This document shows positions 1 through 7,552 of a stretch of 58,742 nucleotides of DNA, in pieces. The stretch's first letter is position 1; every line of letters starts with the position of its first letter. The notes beneath the pieces are model-generated. The model saw nothing but the letters and a program-made list of their open reading frames with translations, was not told the DNA's origin and did no database searches. The stretch is from NCBI GenBank assembly GCA_030824585.1, contig JAVBXM010000245.1, positions 1-58,742 on the forward strand. Direction: 5' to 3'. This stretch comes from Phaeospirillum sp. Its GTDB lineage: Bacteria; Pseudomonadota; Alphaproteobacteria; Rhodospirillales; Magnetospirillaceae. The position numbers were made by a program, and so were the translations under genes.

Positions 1-2
1 CG

Positions 3-53
3 AAGACGCCGGCGGCGGCAGCTCCGGCGGGACAGGCCCGGCCAACGCAGTAG
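3..53 (+). CDS. Possible 3' end of a truncated upstream gene
   Basis: The frame starting at base 3 is open and would encode KTPAAAAPAGQARPTQ before a TAG stop at 51-53. An Ala/Pro-rich tail of this kind is common at the C-terminus of GC-rich proteobacterial proteins. The frame starting at base 2 is also open, to a TGA at about 134, so the assignment is weak. The gene body lies outside the window and no function can be given. Confidence 0.2.
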   Translation, partial: KTPAAAAPAGQARPTQ

Positions 54-76
54 ACGGCAAGCCCCCACCCGCCGTC

Positions 77-99
77 ATCACCGGGCTTGCCCCGGTGAT
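77..99. repeat. Intergenic palindromic repeat with 9-bp arms
   Basis: ATCACCGGG at 77-85 and CCCGGTGAT at 91-99 are perfect inverted arms around a CTTGC loop. They are flanked by GTC on the left and CCACG on the right. Repeats of this general form (GTCATC-ACCGGG-CTTG-CCCGGT-GATCCACG) are scattered between genes in many alphaproteobacteria, as I recall. It could also act as a transcription-ending hairpin, but no T-run follows. The rest of bases 54-201 shows no gene I can support. Confidence 0.6.
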
Positions 100-201
100 C
101 CACGCGGTTCCGCAGGAATACCTCTTGAAACGATGAGAGTGGTGGCGCCACGTGGATGCCCGGAACAGGTCCGGGCACGACAGATGTTAAGGCACCAAGC
201 C

Positions 202-612
202 TCAGCGGTGCTTTTCCACCAGCTTGATCATGGTATCGAGCGTGATGGAGGCGAAGGTGGCCCGCGCCGTATCCTCGATCTCCATCAGGACCTGGCACAG
301 GCCCTTGCCCTCGGCGGTGTCGTCGCCGTCTTCCCGTTCGCCGTGACGGATGGGGTCGATGGTCTCGAACAACTGGATGATGTCCAAAAGCGTGGTCCGC
401 CGCCGGTTGCCGGAAAAGCGATAGCCGCCGCCGGCGCCGCGCACCGCCTCGACCAGGCCGACCCGGCCCAGCGAGCGCAGCACCTTGGCCAGGTGGTTGG
501 TGCTGATGCCGTACTTCTCGGCGATTTCATTGGCCGACAACTGGCGGTCCTGGCCCGAGGCCAGTTCCAGGATGGCGAACAGGGCGCAGCGCGTGGCTTT
601 CTGGAGCTTCAT
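202..612 (-). CDS. Rrf2-family transcriptional regulator
   Basis: This 136-residue protein has the winged-helix layout of the Rrf2/IscR/NsrR family. It starts MKLQKATRCALFAILELA, continues with the helix-turn-helix (SANEIAEKYGISTNHLAKVL), and then has the wing RGAGGGYRF typical of the family. IscR, NsrR and RirA carry three cysteines for an Fe-S cluster in the second half. Here only one Cys (in GLCQVL) lies there, so a standard [Fe-S] sensor is unlikely and the signal is unknown. The ATG at 612-610 overlaps the TGA of the upstream GNAT gene (614-612), so the two genes are translationally coupled. A longer frame extends upstream but only runs antiphase through the GNAT gene. The pair is divergent from the hox operon and could regulate it, but that is inference from position only. 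Confidence 0.9.
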   Translation of the reverse strand: MKLQKATRCALFAILELASGQDRQLSANEIAEKYGISTNHLAKVLRSLGRVGLVEAVRGAGGGYRFSGNRRRTTLLDIIQLFETIDPIRHGEREDGDDTAEGKGLCQVLMEIEDTARATFASITLDTMIKLVEKHR

Positions 613-1115
613 CAGAGATCCTTCTCGAACTGGATGAAGGGACCGGCCATCATGCCCTGGCTGCGGAAGAAGCTCATGATCAGGGTGTCGTCGCGCGCCA
701 GCATGGTGCGCACCTTGGTGACGCCCGCCTTGCGCAGGCGGTCGTTCAGCGCCTCGAGCAGCGTGTGGCCGACGCCACCCTGCCGGATGTTGTTGCGCAC
801 ACCGACGGCGAAAATCCAGCCGCAAGGCGGTGAACCGAACTCCCAGGCACGCACTTCACCGATGATGAATCCAAGAACGGTATCACCATCACAGGCCACT
901 AAGAAAAATCGGTACCGTTTTACGGATTTAGGCTGGGTATCATCATCCATATCAGTCGAGCGGTTATTGTAACGCTCGAACAAATCTTCCCAATACTCGG
1001 CCTTGGATAGACCAGTATTCTCCGTATCGATGGCAATCACTTGCGGGATGTCTGTCGCCTTTGCGAGGCGGACAGTAGGTTTTCTTTCGGACTGCCGAGC
1101 CTGTGGATTTGCCAT
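612..1115 (-). CDS. GNAT-family N-acetyltransferase
   Basis: This 167-residue protein matches the GCN5-related N-acetyltransferase fold. A beta strand (GWIFAVGV) leads into the acetyl-CoA pyrophosphate loop R-x-x-G-x-G (R111-QG-G114-V-G116), followed by the helix HTLLEALNDRL. The first strand region (PTVRLAKATDIPQVIAID) is also typical. The substrate cannot be predicted; it could be a small molecule or a protein N-terminus or lysine. The gene is first in a two-gene unit with the Rrf2 regulator, overlapping its start by one base. A weak AAGGCGG ribosome site lies upstream of the ATG at 1115-1113. The Rrf2 partner and divergent hydrogenase suggest a redox-related role, but nothing in the sequence proves it. 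Confidence 0.88.
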   Translation of the reverse strand: MANPQARQSERKPTVRLAKATDIPQVIAIDTENTGLSKAEYWEDLFERYNNRSTDMDDDTQPKSVKRYRFFLVACDGDTVLGFIIGEVRAWEFGSPPCGWIFAVGVRNNIRQGGVGHTLLEALNDRLRKAGVTKVRTMLARDDTLIMSFFRSQGMMAGPFIQFEKDL

Positions 1116-1143
1116 CGAGACCGCCTTCAGTACTGGTGAAACC

Positions 1144-1172
1144 GTTCTACTGCAGCATATGGATGATTACAA
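1144..1172 (-). promoter_or_regulatory. Candidate sigma-70 promoter of the GNAT-Rrf2 unit
   Basis: Read on the minus strand, TTGTAA (1172-1167) and TAGAAC (1149-1144) are separated by 17 bases, each matching four of six consensus positions. Transcription would begin near 1137, about 22 bases before the GNAT start codon. On the plus strand the same DNA holds a poorer candidate for hox (TTCTAC at 1145-1150, 17 bases, TACAAT at 1168-1173). Confidence 0.35.
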
Positions 1173-1290
1173 TGCCATTTCTAACTATCCACCTTGAAGT
1201 CGTGCAATACGGTCCTTTCTGCCATGCCCCTGCCGATGGCGTAGCGGATATGTGGCGGGTTGGCGGATGTCCTCTCCGGGTGTAGGCTTT

Positions 1291-1304
1291 TTGAGCCTTG
1301 TCAA
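1291..1304. promoter_or_regulatory. FNR/FixK-like box upstream of hoxF
   Basis: TTGAGCCTTGTCAA keeps both conserved half-sites of the FNR family (TTGA, six bases, TCAA). The centre is about 44 bases upstream of the hoxF ATG. A class II activator site centred at -41.5 would put the transcript start almost on the start codon. The box therefore might repress, serve an upstream promoter, or be chance. The remaining bases 1116-1341 contain only the promoter candidates described and a good ribosome site, GGAGG at 1331-1335. Confidence 0.35.
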
Positions 1305-1341
1305 AGCAAGGCAGCCACGGAAAAAGGTGGGGAGGTCATCA

Positions 1342-3201
1342 ATGCCCGGTGTCAATTCCAACGGCGTCGATGAAGATGCCGTGATCGGAGAGGTGCTGTC
1401 GCGGCACCAATCCGATCCCACCCGCCTGATGCAGATTTTGCGCGAAGTCCAGGAACGGATCGACTGGCTGTCGCCCGACACCCTGACCAAGGTGGCCGAG
1501 GGCACCAGGCTGCCGCGCGGCCGGGTCGAGGGGGTGGCCGGCTTCTACCACTTCTTCCACACCGAGCCCCTGGGCCGCTACCGCATGCTGTGGAGCGACA
1601 ACATCACCGACCGCATGGCCGGCAACGCCGATCTGATGGCCCGCATGTGCAAGAAGCTGTGGCTGAAGCCCGGCCGGGTCTCCGAGGACGGGCTGGTCAG
1701 CGTCGACACCACGTCGTGCACCGGCCTCGGCGACCAGGGGCCGGCCCTCCTGGTCAACTACCGCCCCGTCACCCGCATGACCCCCGAGCGGGTGGACCGG
1801 ATCGTCGAACTGATCCGCCACAAGACGCCGGTCGCCGAGTGGCCGGCCGAGTTCTTCAAGGTCGAGGACAACATCCGGCGCAAGGATGCCCTGCTGGGCG
1901 CCGACTTCCAGCCCGGCGACGCCCTGAAGGCGCTGAAAAGCCCCCAGGAGGTGCTGGACGCCGTCAAGGAATCCGGCCTGCGCGGACGCGGCGGCGCCGG
2001 CTTCTCGACGGGACAGAAATGGGAATTCTGCCGCGCCGCCGTGGGCACCGGCGCCCATCCCGCCCATTACGTGGTGTGCAACGCCGACGAGGGCGAGCCG
2101 GGCACCTTCAAGGACCGCGTCCTGCTGTCCTCCTACGCCGACATGGTGTTCGAGGGTATGACCGTGTCGGGCTACGTCATCGGCGCCAGGAAGGGCTTCG
2201 TCTACCTGCGCGGCGAGTACCGCTACCTGCTGGAGCCGCTCAACGCGGTGCTGGAGAAGCGCCGTGCCGCCAAGCTGCTGGGCAAGTCCATCCTGGGCCG
2301 CACCGGCTTCGACTTCGACATCGAAATTCACCTGGGGGCCGGCGCCTATGTCTGCGGCGAGGAAACCGCCCTGCTGGAAAGCCTGGAGGGCAAGCGCGGC
2401 GTGCCGCGCAAGCGCCCGCCCTTCCCCGTCACCTCGGGTTATCTCGGCCAGCCCACCGCCGTCAACAACGTCGAAACCCTGGCCTCGGCGGCACTGATCG
2501 CCGCCAAGGGCGCCACCTGGTACAAATCCATCGGCACCCCCAAATCGGCCGGCACCAAGATCCTGTCCATCTCGGGCGATTGCGAGCGGCCCGGCATCTA
2601 TGAATATCCCTACGGCGTCAAGGTCTCCCAGGTGCTGGCCGATTGCGGCGCGCACGACACCCAGGCCTGCCAGATCGCCGGCGCCTCGGGCCTGTGCGTG
2701 GCGCCCAACGAGTTCGGGCGCCGCATCGCCTTCGAGGACATCCCCACCGGCGGTTCGTTCATGGTGTTCGACAACACCCGCGACATGTTCCAGGTGGCCC
2801 GCAACTTCGCCCACTTCTTCGTCCATGAAAGCTGCGGCTTCTGCACGCCGTGCCGGGTGGGCACCACGCTTCTGGCCAACGCCATGGACAAGATCGACGG
2901 CGGCCATGGCGGCGAGTACGACATCAACGACATCTGGCGGGTCATCCGCACGCTGAAGACCGCCAGCCATTGCGGCCTGGGCCAGACGGCGGGCAATTGC
3001 GTCGCCGATACCTTGCAGAAGTTCCGCCCGTCCTACGAGTTGCGGCTCAACGTGCGCGACTTCGAGCCGGCCTTCGACCTCGACAAGGCGCTTTCCAAGA
3101 TGCGCGAGGTGACCGGGCGCGACGATCCCGGCGCCCATTTCCATATCGCCCACAGGAAGTCCAGGGCCGGCATCGGCACCAAGGCGGGAGACCCGGCATG
3201 A
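1342..3201 (+). CDS. hoxF: HoxF, diaphorase flavoprotein subunit of bidirectional [NiFe] hydrogenase
   Basis: HoxF passes electrons between NAD(H), through FMN, and the Fe-S chain to the hydrogenase module in the cytoplasm. This 619-residue protein is the usual NuoE-NuoF fusion. Residues about 1-165 resemble NuoE and the rest is NuoF. FMN/NADH binding is marked by RGRGGAGFSTG (from residue 214), the DEGEPGTFKDR stretch, and GAGAYVCGEETALLE (from 332). A [4Fe-4S] site is C498-x2-C501-x2-C504 with C544 in HCGLGQT. The NuoE-like part has lost most cluster ligands: C126 is followed by TGLGD where the partner Cys is expected, and the first Cys pair is absent. The ATG at 1342 is chosen because GGAGG lies six bases upstream and homology begins after it; the frame is open further upstream. 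It is first in the hoxFUYH operon and its TGA overlaps the hoxU ATG (ATGA). Confidence 0.96.
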   Translation: MPGVNSNGVDEDAVIGEVLSRHQSDPTRLMQILREVQERIDWLSPDTLTKVAEGTRLPRGRVEGVAGFYHFFHTEPLGRYRMLWSDNITDRMAGNADLMARMCKKLWLKPGRVSEDGLVSVDTTSCTGLGDQGPALLVNYRPVTRMTPERVDRIVELIRHKTPVAEWPAEFFKVEDNIRRKDALLGADFQPGDALKALKSPQEVLDAVKESGLRGRGGAGFSTGQKWEFCRAAVGTGAHPAHYVVCNADEGEPGTFKDRVLLSSYADMVFEGMTVSGYVIGARKGFVYLRGEYRYLLEPLNAVLEKRRAAKLLGKSILGRTGFDFDIEIHLGAGAYVCGEETALLESLEGKRGVPRKRPPFPVTSGYLGQPTAVNNVETLASAALIAAKGATWYKSIGTPKSAGTKILSISGDCERPGIYEYPYGVKVSQVLADCGAHDTQACQIAGASGLCVAPNEFGRRIAFEDIPTGGSFMVFDNTRDMFQVARNFAHFFVHESCGFCTPCRVGTTLLANAMDKIDGGHGGEYDINDIWRVIRTLKTASHCGLGQTAGNCVADTLQKFRPSYELRLNVRDFEPAFDLDKALSKMREVTGRDDPGAHFHIAHRKSRAGIGTKAGDPA

Positions 3202-3968
3202 GCGATCCCAAGACCTTCTTCCTCGATGAAGAGGAAATCCCCTTCGAGGAAGGCCAGACCATCATCCAGGCGGCGCTGTCGGCGGGCAAGTTCATCCCGC
3301 ATCTGTGCTACCACCCGGAGTTCAAGCCCCACGGCTCGTGCAAGCTGTGCACGGTGCGCATCGATTCCCGCACGGTGACCACCGAGGACGGCCAGAGCGT
3401 CAAGATTCCCGGCCGCGCCGCCGCGTCATGCACCACTCCGGCCCAGGAAGGCCAGCACGTGGAAAGCGAGGTGCCGGAAATCCTCGACCTGCGCCGCACC
3501 CTGGTGCAGATGCTGCTGGTCGAGGGCAACCATTACTGTCCGTCGTGCGAAAAGAGCGGCAAGTGCATGCTGCAGGGCCTCGCCTACGACCTCGGCGTGA
3601 TGGACCCGCACTTCCCGCAATACTTCTCCAAGCGCGAGGTGGACGCCAGCCATCCCGATATCCTGCTGGATTTCAACCGCTGCATCCTGTGCGAGCTGTG
3701 TGTCAGGGCCAGCGCCGAGGTGGACAAGAAGAACGTCTTCGCGCTCTCGGGCCGCGGCAACACCAAGCATCTGATCTGCAACAGCGAAAGCGGCAAGCTG
3801 GGCGACACCAACATGGCCGCCACCGACAAGGCCGCCGATGTCTGCCCGGTGGGCGTCATCTTGCACAAGCGCCACGGCTTCGAGGTGCCCTACGGCCAGC
3901 GCCGCTTCGACATCGCCCCCATCAGCGACAATCCGGTGCAATACGCGCCCGTCAAGGAGCAGGTGTGA
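3198..3968 (+). CDS. hoxU: HoxU, Fe-S electron-transfer subunit of bidirectional hydrogenase
   Basis: HoxU resembles the N-terminal part of NuoG and carries electrons between HoxF and HoxY. The 256-residue sequence shows the plant-ferredoxin-like [2Fe-2S] ligands C37, C48, C51 and C78. Next comes the HYCPSCEKSGKCMLQ motif for a [4Fe-4S] cluster with N-terminal His/Cys ligands. Further along, CILCELC and a later DVCPVG supply cluster-binding cysteines of a bacterial-ferredoxin-like domain. The length is close to known HoxU proteins (roughly 235-250 residues). The ATG overlaps the hoxF stop by four bases and the TGA shares one base with the hoxY start, so translation is coupled. Confidence 0.95.
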   Translation: MSDPKTFFLDEEEIPFEEGQTIIQAALSAGKFIPHLCYHPEFKPHGSCKLCTVRIDSRTVTTEDGQSVKIPGRAAASCTTPAQEGQHVESEVPEILDLRRTLVQMLLVEGNHYCPSCEKSGKCMLQGLAYDLGVMDPHFPQYFSKREVDASHPDILLDFNRCILCELCVRASAEVDKKNVFALSGRGNTKHLICNSESGKLGDTNMAATDKAADVCPVGVILHKRHGFEVPYGQRRFDIAPISDNPVQYAPVKEQV

Positions 3969-4519
3969 TGAACGCTCCCCTCCCCAAGCGCAAGCTCAAG
4001 GTCGCCACCACCTCGCTGGCCGGCTGTTTCGGCTGTCATATGTCGTTCCTCGACATCGACGAACGCATCCTCGATCTGGTGGAACTGGTGGAGTTCGACC
4101 GCTCGCCCATCACCGACATCAAGCATTGCAGCCCCGATTGCGATATCGGCATCATCGAGGGCGGCGTGTGCAATGCCGAGAACGTGCATGTGCTCCACGA
4201 ATTCCGGAAGAACTGCAAGATCCTGATCGCCATGGGGGCCTGCGCCATCAACGGCGGCCTGCCCGCCCAGCGCAATTCCCTGGACATCCGCGACATCCTG
4301 GCCGCCGTCTACGCCCAGCCGGGGCGCGGCGTGCACATTCCCAACGATCCGGAAATCCCGCTGCTGCTGAACGAGGTCCACCCCCTGCACGAGGTGGTGC
4401 GCATCGATTACTTCCTGCCCGGCTGCCCGCCCAGCGGCGACGCCATCTGGAAGTTCCTCACCGATCTCTTGGCCGGCCGCACGCCCACCCTGGGCCACGG
4501 CCTGATCCATTACGACTGA
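3968..4519 (+). CDS. hoxY: HoxY, small subunit of [NiFe] hydrogenase
   Basis: HoxY holds the proximal [4Fe-4S] cluster next to the Ni-Fe site in HoxH. This 183-residue protein has the expected ligands: C20-x2-C23 near the N-terminus (AGCFGCHMSFLD), a Cys in IAMGACAINGG, and one in FLPGCPPSGDAIW. GGVCNAENVHVL is also conserved in the family. There is no twin-arginine signal peptide, which fits a cytoplasmic group 3d enzyme and rules out a periplasmic uptake hydrogenase small subunit. It is translationally coupled to hoxU (TGATG) and followed 13 bases later by hoxH. Confidence 0.95.
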   Translation: MNAPLPKRKLKVATTSLAGCFGCHMSFLDIDERILDLVELVEFDRSPITDIKHCSPDCDIGIIEGGVCNAENVHVLHEFRKNCKILIAMGACAINGGLPAQRNSLDIRDILAAVYAQPGRGVHIPNDPEIPLLLNEVHPLHEVVRIDYFLPGCPPSGDAIWKFLTDLLAGRTPTLGHGLIHYD

Positions 4520-4532
4520 AGGAAAGCCCGCG

Positions 4533-6032
4533 ATGAGGCACCAATTCGAACTGGAAACCGCCAAGACCCCCGAGGCGCTGAAGCGCATCGTCATCGAGCC
4601 CGTGTCCCGCGTCGAGGGCCACGGCAAGGTCACCATCTTGCTGGACGACGACAACCAGGTGCATCAGGTGCGCCTGCACATCGTCGAGTTCCGCGGCTTC
4701 GAGAAGTTCATCGAGGGCCGCCCCTATTGGGAAGTGCCGGTTCTGGTCCAGCGCCTGTGCGGCATCTGCCCGGTGTCGCACCATCTGGCCGCCTCCAAGG
4801 CCATGGACATGATCGTCAATGGCGGCATCCTGACGCCGACGGCGGAAAAGATTCGCCGCCTGATGCATTACGGCCAGATGCTGCAAAGCCATGCGCTGCA
4901 CTTCTTCCACCTGTCGTCGCCCGATCTGCTGTTCGGCTTCGATTCCGACGTGGGCAAGCGCAACATCGTGGGCGTCGCCGCCGCCAACCCCGACGTGGCC
5001 AAGATGGGCGTGCTGCTGCGGAAATTCGGCCAGGAAGTGATCCGCGTCACCTCGGGCAAGCGCGTCCACGGCACCGGCTCGATCCCCGGCGGCGTCAACA
5101 AGTCCCTGACCGCCGAGGAGCGCGATTACCTCCTCAAGGATGCCGACCAGATGATCGCCTGGAGCCGCGACGCGGTGCGCATCATCAAGCAGTTGCACAA
5201 GTCCAACCCGGCGCTCTACGACGTGTTCGGCGACGTGCCCACCACCATGGTGAGCCTGGTGGACGAGAAGGGAACCCTGGACTTCTACCACGGGAGTTTG
5301 CGCGCCCGGGACAAGGACGGCGAGGTGATCTTCGACCAGGTCAGCTACCAGGGCTACAACACCCTGCTGACCGAGGGCGTCAAGCCCTGGAGCTACATGA
5401 AGTTTCCCTACATCACCACGTTGGGCGAGGAGAAGGGCTGGTACAAGGTCGGCCCGCTGGCCCGCGTGCAGAATTGCGACCGCATCCCCACCCCCCAGGC
5501 GGAGGAGGAGCGGGCCGAGTTCGTCGCCTATGGCGGGACCAAGCCCATGCACGGCTCGCTGGGCTTTCACTGGGCACGCATGATCGAAATGCTGTGCGCC
5601 GCCGAGACCATCAAGGATTTGCTGCTCGATCCCGACATCATGGGGACCGACCTGATGGCCACCGGCCCCAGGCGCGAGGAAGGCATCGGCGTCATCGAGG
5701 CGCCGCGCGGCACCCTGTTCCACCACTATCGCGTCAACGAGGACGACGTGGTGACCTATGCCAACCTGATCGTGTCCACCACCAACAACAACACCGCCAT
5801 GAACGTGGCGGTCAGGGACGTGGCCAAGAACTACCTGAACGGCCACGAGATCACCGAGGGACTGCTCAACCACATCGAGGTGGCCATCCGCTGCTTCGAT
5901 CCCTGCCTGTCCTGCGCCACCCATGCGCTCGGCAAGATGCCGCTGGAGGTGACGCTGGTGAATGCGCAGGGTCAGGAGATCGACCGCATGACCAAGGACA
6001 GCGAGGGGCGGGTCGCGAAGGGGGCGGCGTGA
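4533..6032 (+). CDS. hoxH: HoxH, catalytic large subunit of NAD-linked [NiFe] hydrogenase
   Basis: HoxH binds the Ni-Fe active site and interconverts H2 with protons and electrons. The 499-residue sequence has both nickel-binding motifs: RLCGICPVSHH (C76, C79) near the N-terminus and DPCLSCATH (C458, C461, H464) near the C-terminus. EPVSRVEGHGK at about residues 26-36 is the usual start of the family. About 35 residues follow H464; in this family such a tail is removed by a dedicated endopeptidase after nickel insertion, and a matching protease gene follows directly. The start is preceded by AAGGAAAG. The hyp metallocentre assembly genes are not in the window. Confidence 0.97.
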   Translation: MRHQFELETAKTPEALKRIVIEPVSRVEGHGKVTILLDDDNQVHQVRLHIVEFRGFEKFIEGRPYWEVPVLVQRLCGICPVSHHLAASKAMDMIVNGGILTPTAEKIRRLMHYGQMLQSHALHFFHLSSPDLLFGFDSDVGKRNIVGVAAANPDVAKMGVLLRKFGQEVIRVTSGKRVHGTGSIPGGVNKSLTAEERDYLLKDADQMIAWSRDAVRIIKQLHKSNPALYDVFGDVPTTMVSLVDEKGTLDFYHGSLRARDKDGEVIFDQVSYQGYNTLLTEGVKPWSYMKFPYITTLGEEKGWYKVGPLARVQNCDRIPTPQAEEERAEFVAYGGTKPMHGSLGFHWARMIEMLCAAETIKDLLLDPDIMGTDLMATGPRREEGIGVIEAPRGTLFHHYRVNEDDVVTYANLIVSTTNNNTAMNVAVRDVAKNYLNGHEITEGLLNHIEVAIRCFDPCLSCATHALGKMPLEVTLVNAQGQEIDRMTKDSEGRVAKGAA

Positions 6033-6496
6033 CTGCCCCCACCCTGATCTTCGGCTGGGGCAATCCGTCGCGCGGCGACGACGCCCTGGGCCCGGCCCTG
6101 CTGGACGCCGTCGAGGCGCTGCTGGATGCCCATCCCCAATGGGGCTCCGTGGACCTGCTGACCGACTTCCAATTGCAGGTGGAGCACGCCCTGGATTTGG
6201 AAGGCCGCGACAGGGTGCTGTTCGTCGACGCCTCCGCCGCGTCCGGCGACGCGCCGTTCCGCGCCGGGGCCATCGCTCCGGCCAAGGATTCCTCGTTCAC
6301 CAGCCATGCCTTGTCGCCCCAGGGCGTCATGCACGTCTATGCCGAGATCAAGGGCAAGGCGCCGCCGCCCTGCACCTTGCTGGCCATCGCCGGCGAGGCG
6401 TTCCAACTGGGCGAACCCTTGAGTCCGGCGGCCAAGGCCCATCTGGACGCGGCACTGGCCTGGACACGGGACTGGCTGGCCGCCCGACCCGCCTGA
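6029..6496 (+). CDS. hoxW: Hydrogenase maturation protease (HoxW-like)
   Basis: This 155-residue protein starts TLIFGWGNPSRGDDALGPALLDAV, which matches the HyaD/HybD/HoxW endopeptidase family: the GWGNPSRGDD loop and its Asp residues coordinate the nickel of the immature large subunit. LFVDAS and the later SFTSHALSPQGVM occupy the places of the second acidic ligand region and the usual His-bearing segment. The likely job is to cut the C-terminal tail from HoxH. The start is GTG at 6029, overlapping the hoxH TGA at 6030-6032, and is chosen because family homology begins immediately. It is the last recognisable gene of the hox operon. Confidence 0.88.
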   Translation: MTAPTLIFGWGNPSRGDDALGPALLDAVEALLDAHPQWGSVDLLTDFQLQVEHALDLEGRDRVLFVDASAASGDAPFRAGAIAPAKDSSFTSHALSPQGVMHVYAEIKGKAPPPCTLLAIAGEAFQLGEPLSPAAKAHLDAALAWTRDWLAARPA

Positions 6497-6604
6497 AAGG
6501 GTTGGGAAATCCGTTCCCTGCATGGCGGCCCGCTCCATAGAGCGCGGGCTTGCCGGGCGGTAAGGGGCTATTCTTGCGACACTCGCAAACGGGGGTATTC
6601 CACC

Positions 6605-7126
6605 ATGTCCGACACCGACCTGATTTCCCGCCTGCAGGGCTTTCCCGCGCCGGCCTGCCGCTGCGCCTCGGTCGCCGAGACCGGGCGGCACGACGGTAAT
6701 TGCCTGGCTGGCCTGCTGGCCGAGGCGGTGGCCGAGATCGGACGCCTGCGGGCCGAGAACTCCCGCCTGTCCTCCATGACGGTGACCGGCGCGCCGGGCC
6801 GCGGCACGGACCGCCAAGTCTGGGTGCGCCTCATGTGCTATTACGGCTCGGACGGCGTGTGGAACAGCGACGACGAGACCGCCGATCCCGCCCCGGTGCT
6901 GCTGTCGCCCGGCCTCAAGTCCGAGATTGTCGCGTGGAAGCATTCCCTCGACCGGATCGAGGCGGTGACCCCCGCCCTGACCGAGACCTTCCAGACCCGG
7001 GCGCTGAATATCGCCCGGCGGATCAAGGAAGAGATGCCCGGCTGGCGCGTGGTCTACATCGACCGCACCAAGTCGGGCGCCGACATCCGCAACAAGGACT
7101 ACTTCGAGCACGAAGTGACGCTGTGA
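6605..7126 (+). CDS. Conserved hypothetical protein, 173 aa
   Basis: I do not recognise a family. The protein has a short Cys-containing segment near the N-terminus (FPAPACRCASVAETG), then a probable short coiled coil (LLAEAVAEIGRLRAENSRL, about residues 38-57), and a mixed alpha/beta second half ending YFEHEVTL. No signal peptide or membrane segment is visible. It lies 108 bases after the hydrogenase protease in the same direction. The gap holds an imperfect GC-rich hairpin without a T-run, so it may or may not be co-transcribed with hox. Codon use is like its neighbours. Confidence 0.7.
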   Translation: MSDTDLISRLQGFPAPACRCASVAETGRHDGNCLAGLLAEAVAEIGRLRAENSRLSSMTVTGAPGRGTDRQVWVRLMCYYGSDGVWNSDDETADPAPVLLSPGLKSEIVAWKHSLDRIEAVTPALTETFQTRALNIARRIKEEMPGWRVVYIDRTKSGADIRNKDYFEHEVTL

Positions 7127-7184
7127 GGCACCCGGCGGAGCGCGGGCGCCCCGCCCGCTTTCCCCCCTGGCCGCTTACCCCGCC

Positions 7185-7475
7185 ATGAGGGTGGAACTCC
7201 ACGCCGACGCGCCACCCAAGCCGGCCTATGGCGCGCAGTGCAACGGCTGCGGCCTGTGCTGCGCCGTGGCGACCTGTCCCCTGGGAATCATCCTGTTCCG
7301 CCGCCTGAAAGGCCCCTGCCCCGCCCTGCAATGGCGGGACGGACGCCATGTCTGCGGCGTGCTGGCCGAACCCGGCCGCTTCGCGCCCCTGTTGCCCCGG
7401 CGCTGGGCGGCGCGGCTGGTGGCGCGCTGGATCGCCGCCGGCCAGGGCTGCGACTGCCGTAGCGAGGTAGTCTAG
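7185..7475 (+). CDS. Small cysteine-rich protein, YkgJ/CxxCxxCC metal-binding type
   Basis: The 96-residue protein contains CNGCGLCC, a hallmark of the putative zinc/iron-chelating CxxCxxCC family (YkgJ-like). Further cysteines lie in TCPLG, GPCPALQW and HVCGVL, and a CDC sits near the C-terminus. Eight or more cysteines in under 100 residues indicate metal or Fe-S binding in the cytoplasm. The function is unknown for the family. No strong ribosome site precedes the ATG, so the start is uncertain. It follows the 173-aa hypothetical gene by 58 bases. Confidence 0.7.
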   Translation: MRVELHADAPPKPAYGAQCNGCGLCCAVATCPLGIILFRRLKGPCPALQWRDGRHVCGVLAEPGRFAPLLPRRWAARLVARWIAAGQGCDCRSEVV

Positions 7476-7552
7476 CCAGGGGCAGTGCTTTCTCCCCCCG
7501 GCAAGCCGAGGGGAGGGGGAAAATGTCAGGCGACGTGAATGTCAATGCCGCT

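Noticed and set aside
1339..3153. 604-residue minus-strand frame opposite hoxF
   Set aside because: Antisense to a gene with complete flavin, NADH and Fe-S motifs, with no recognisable domain.
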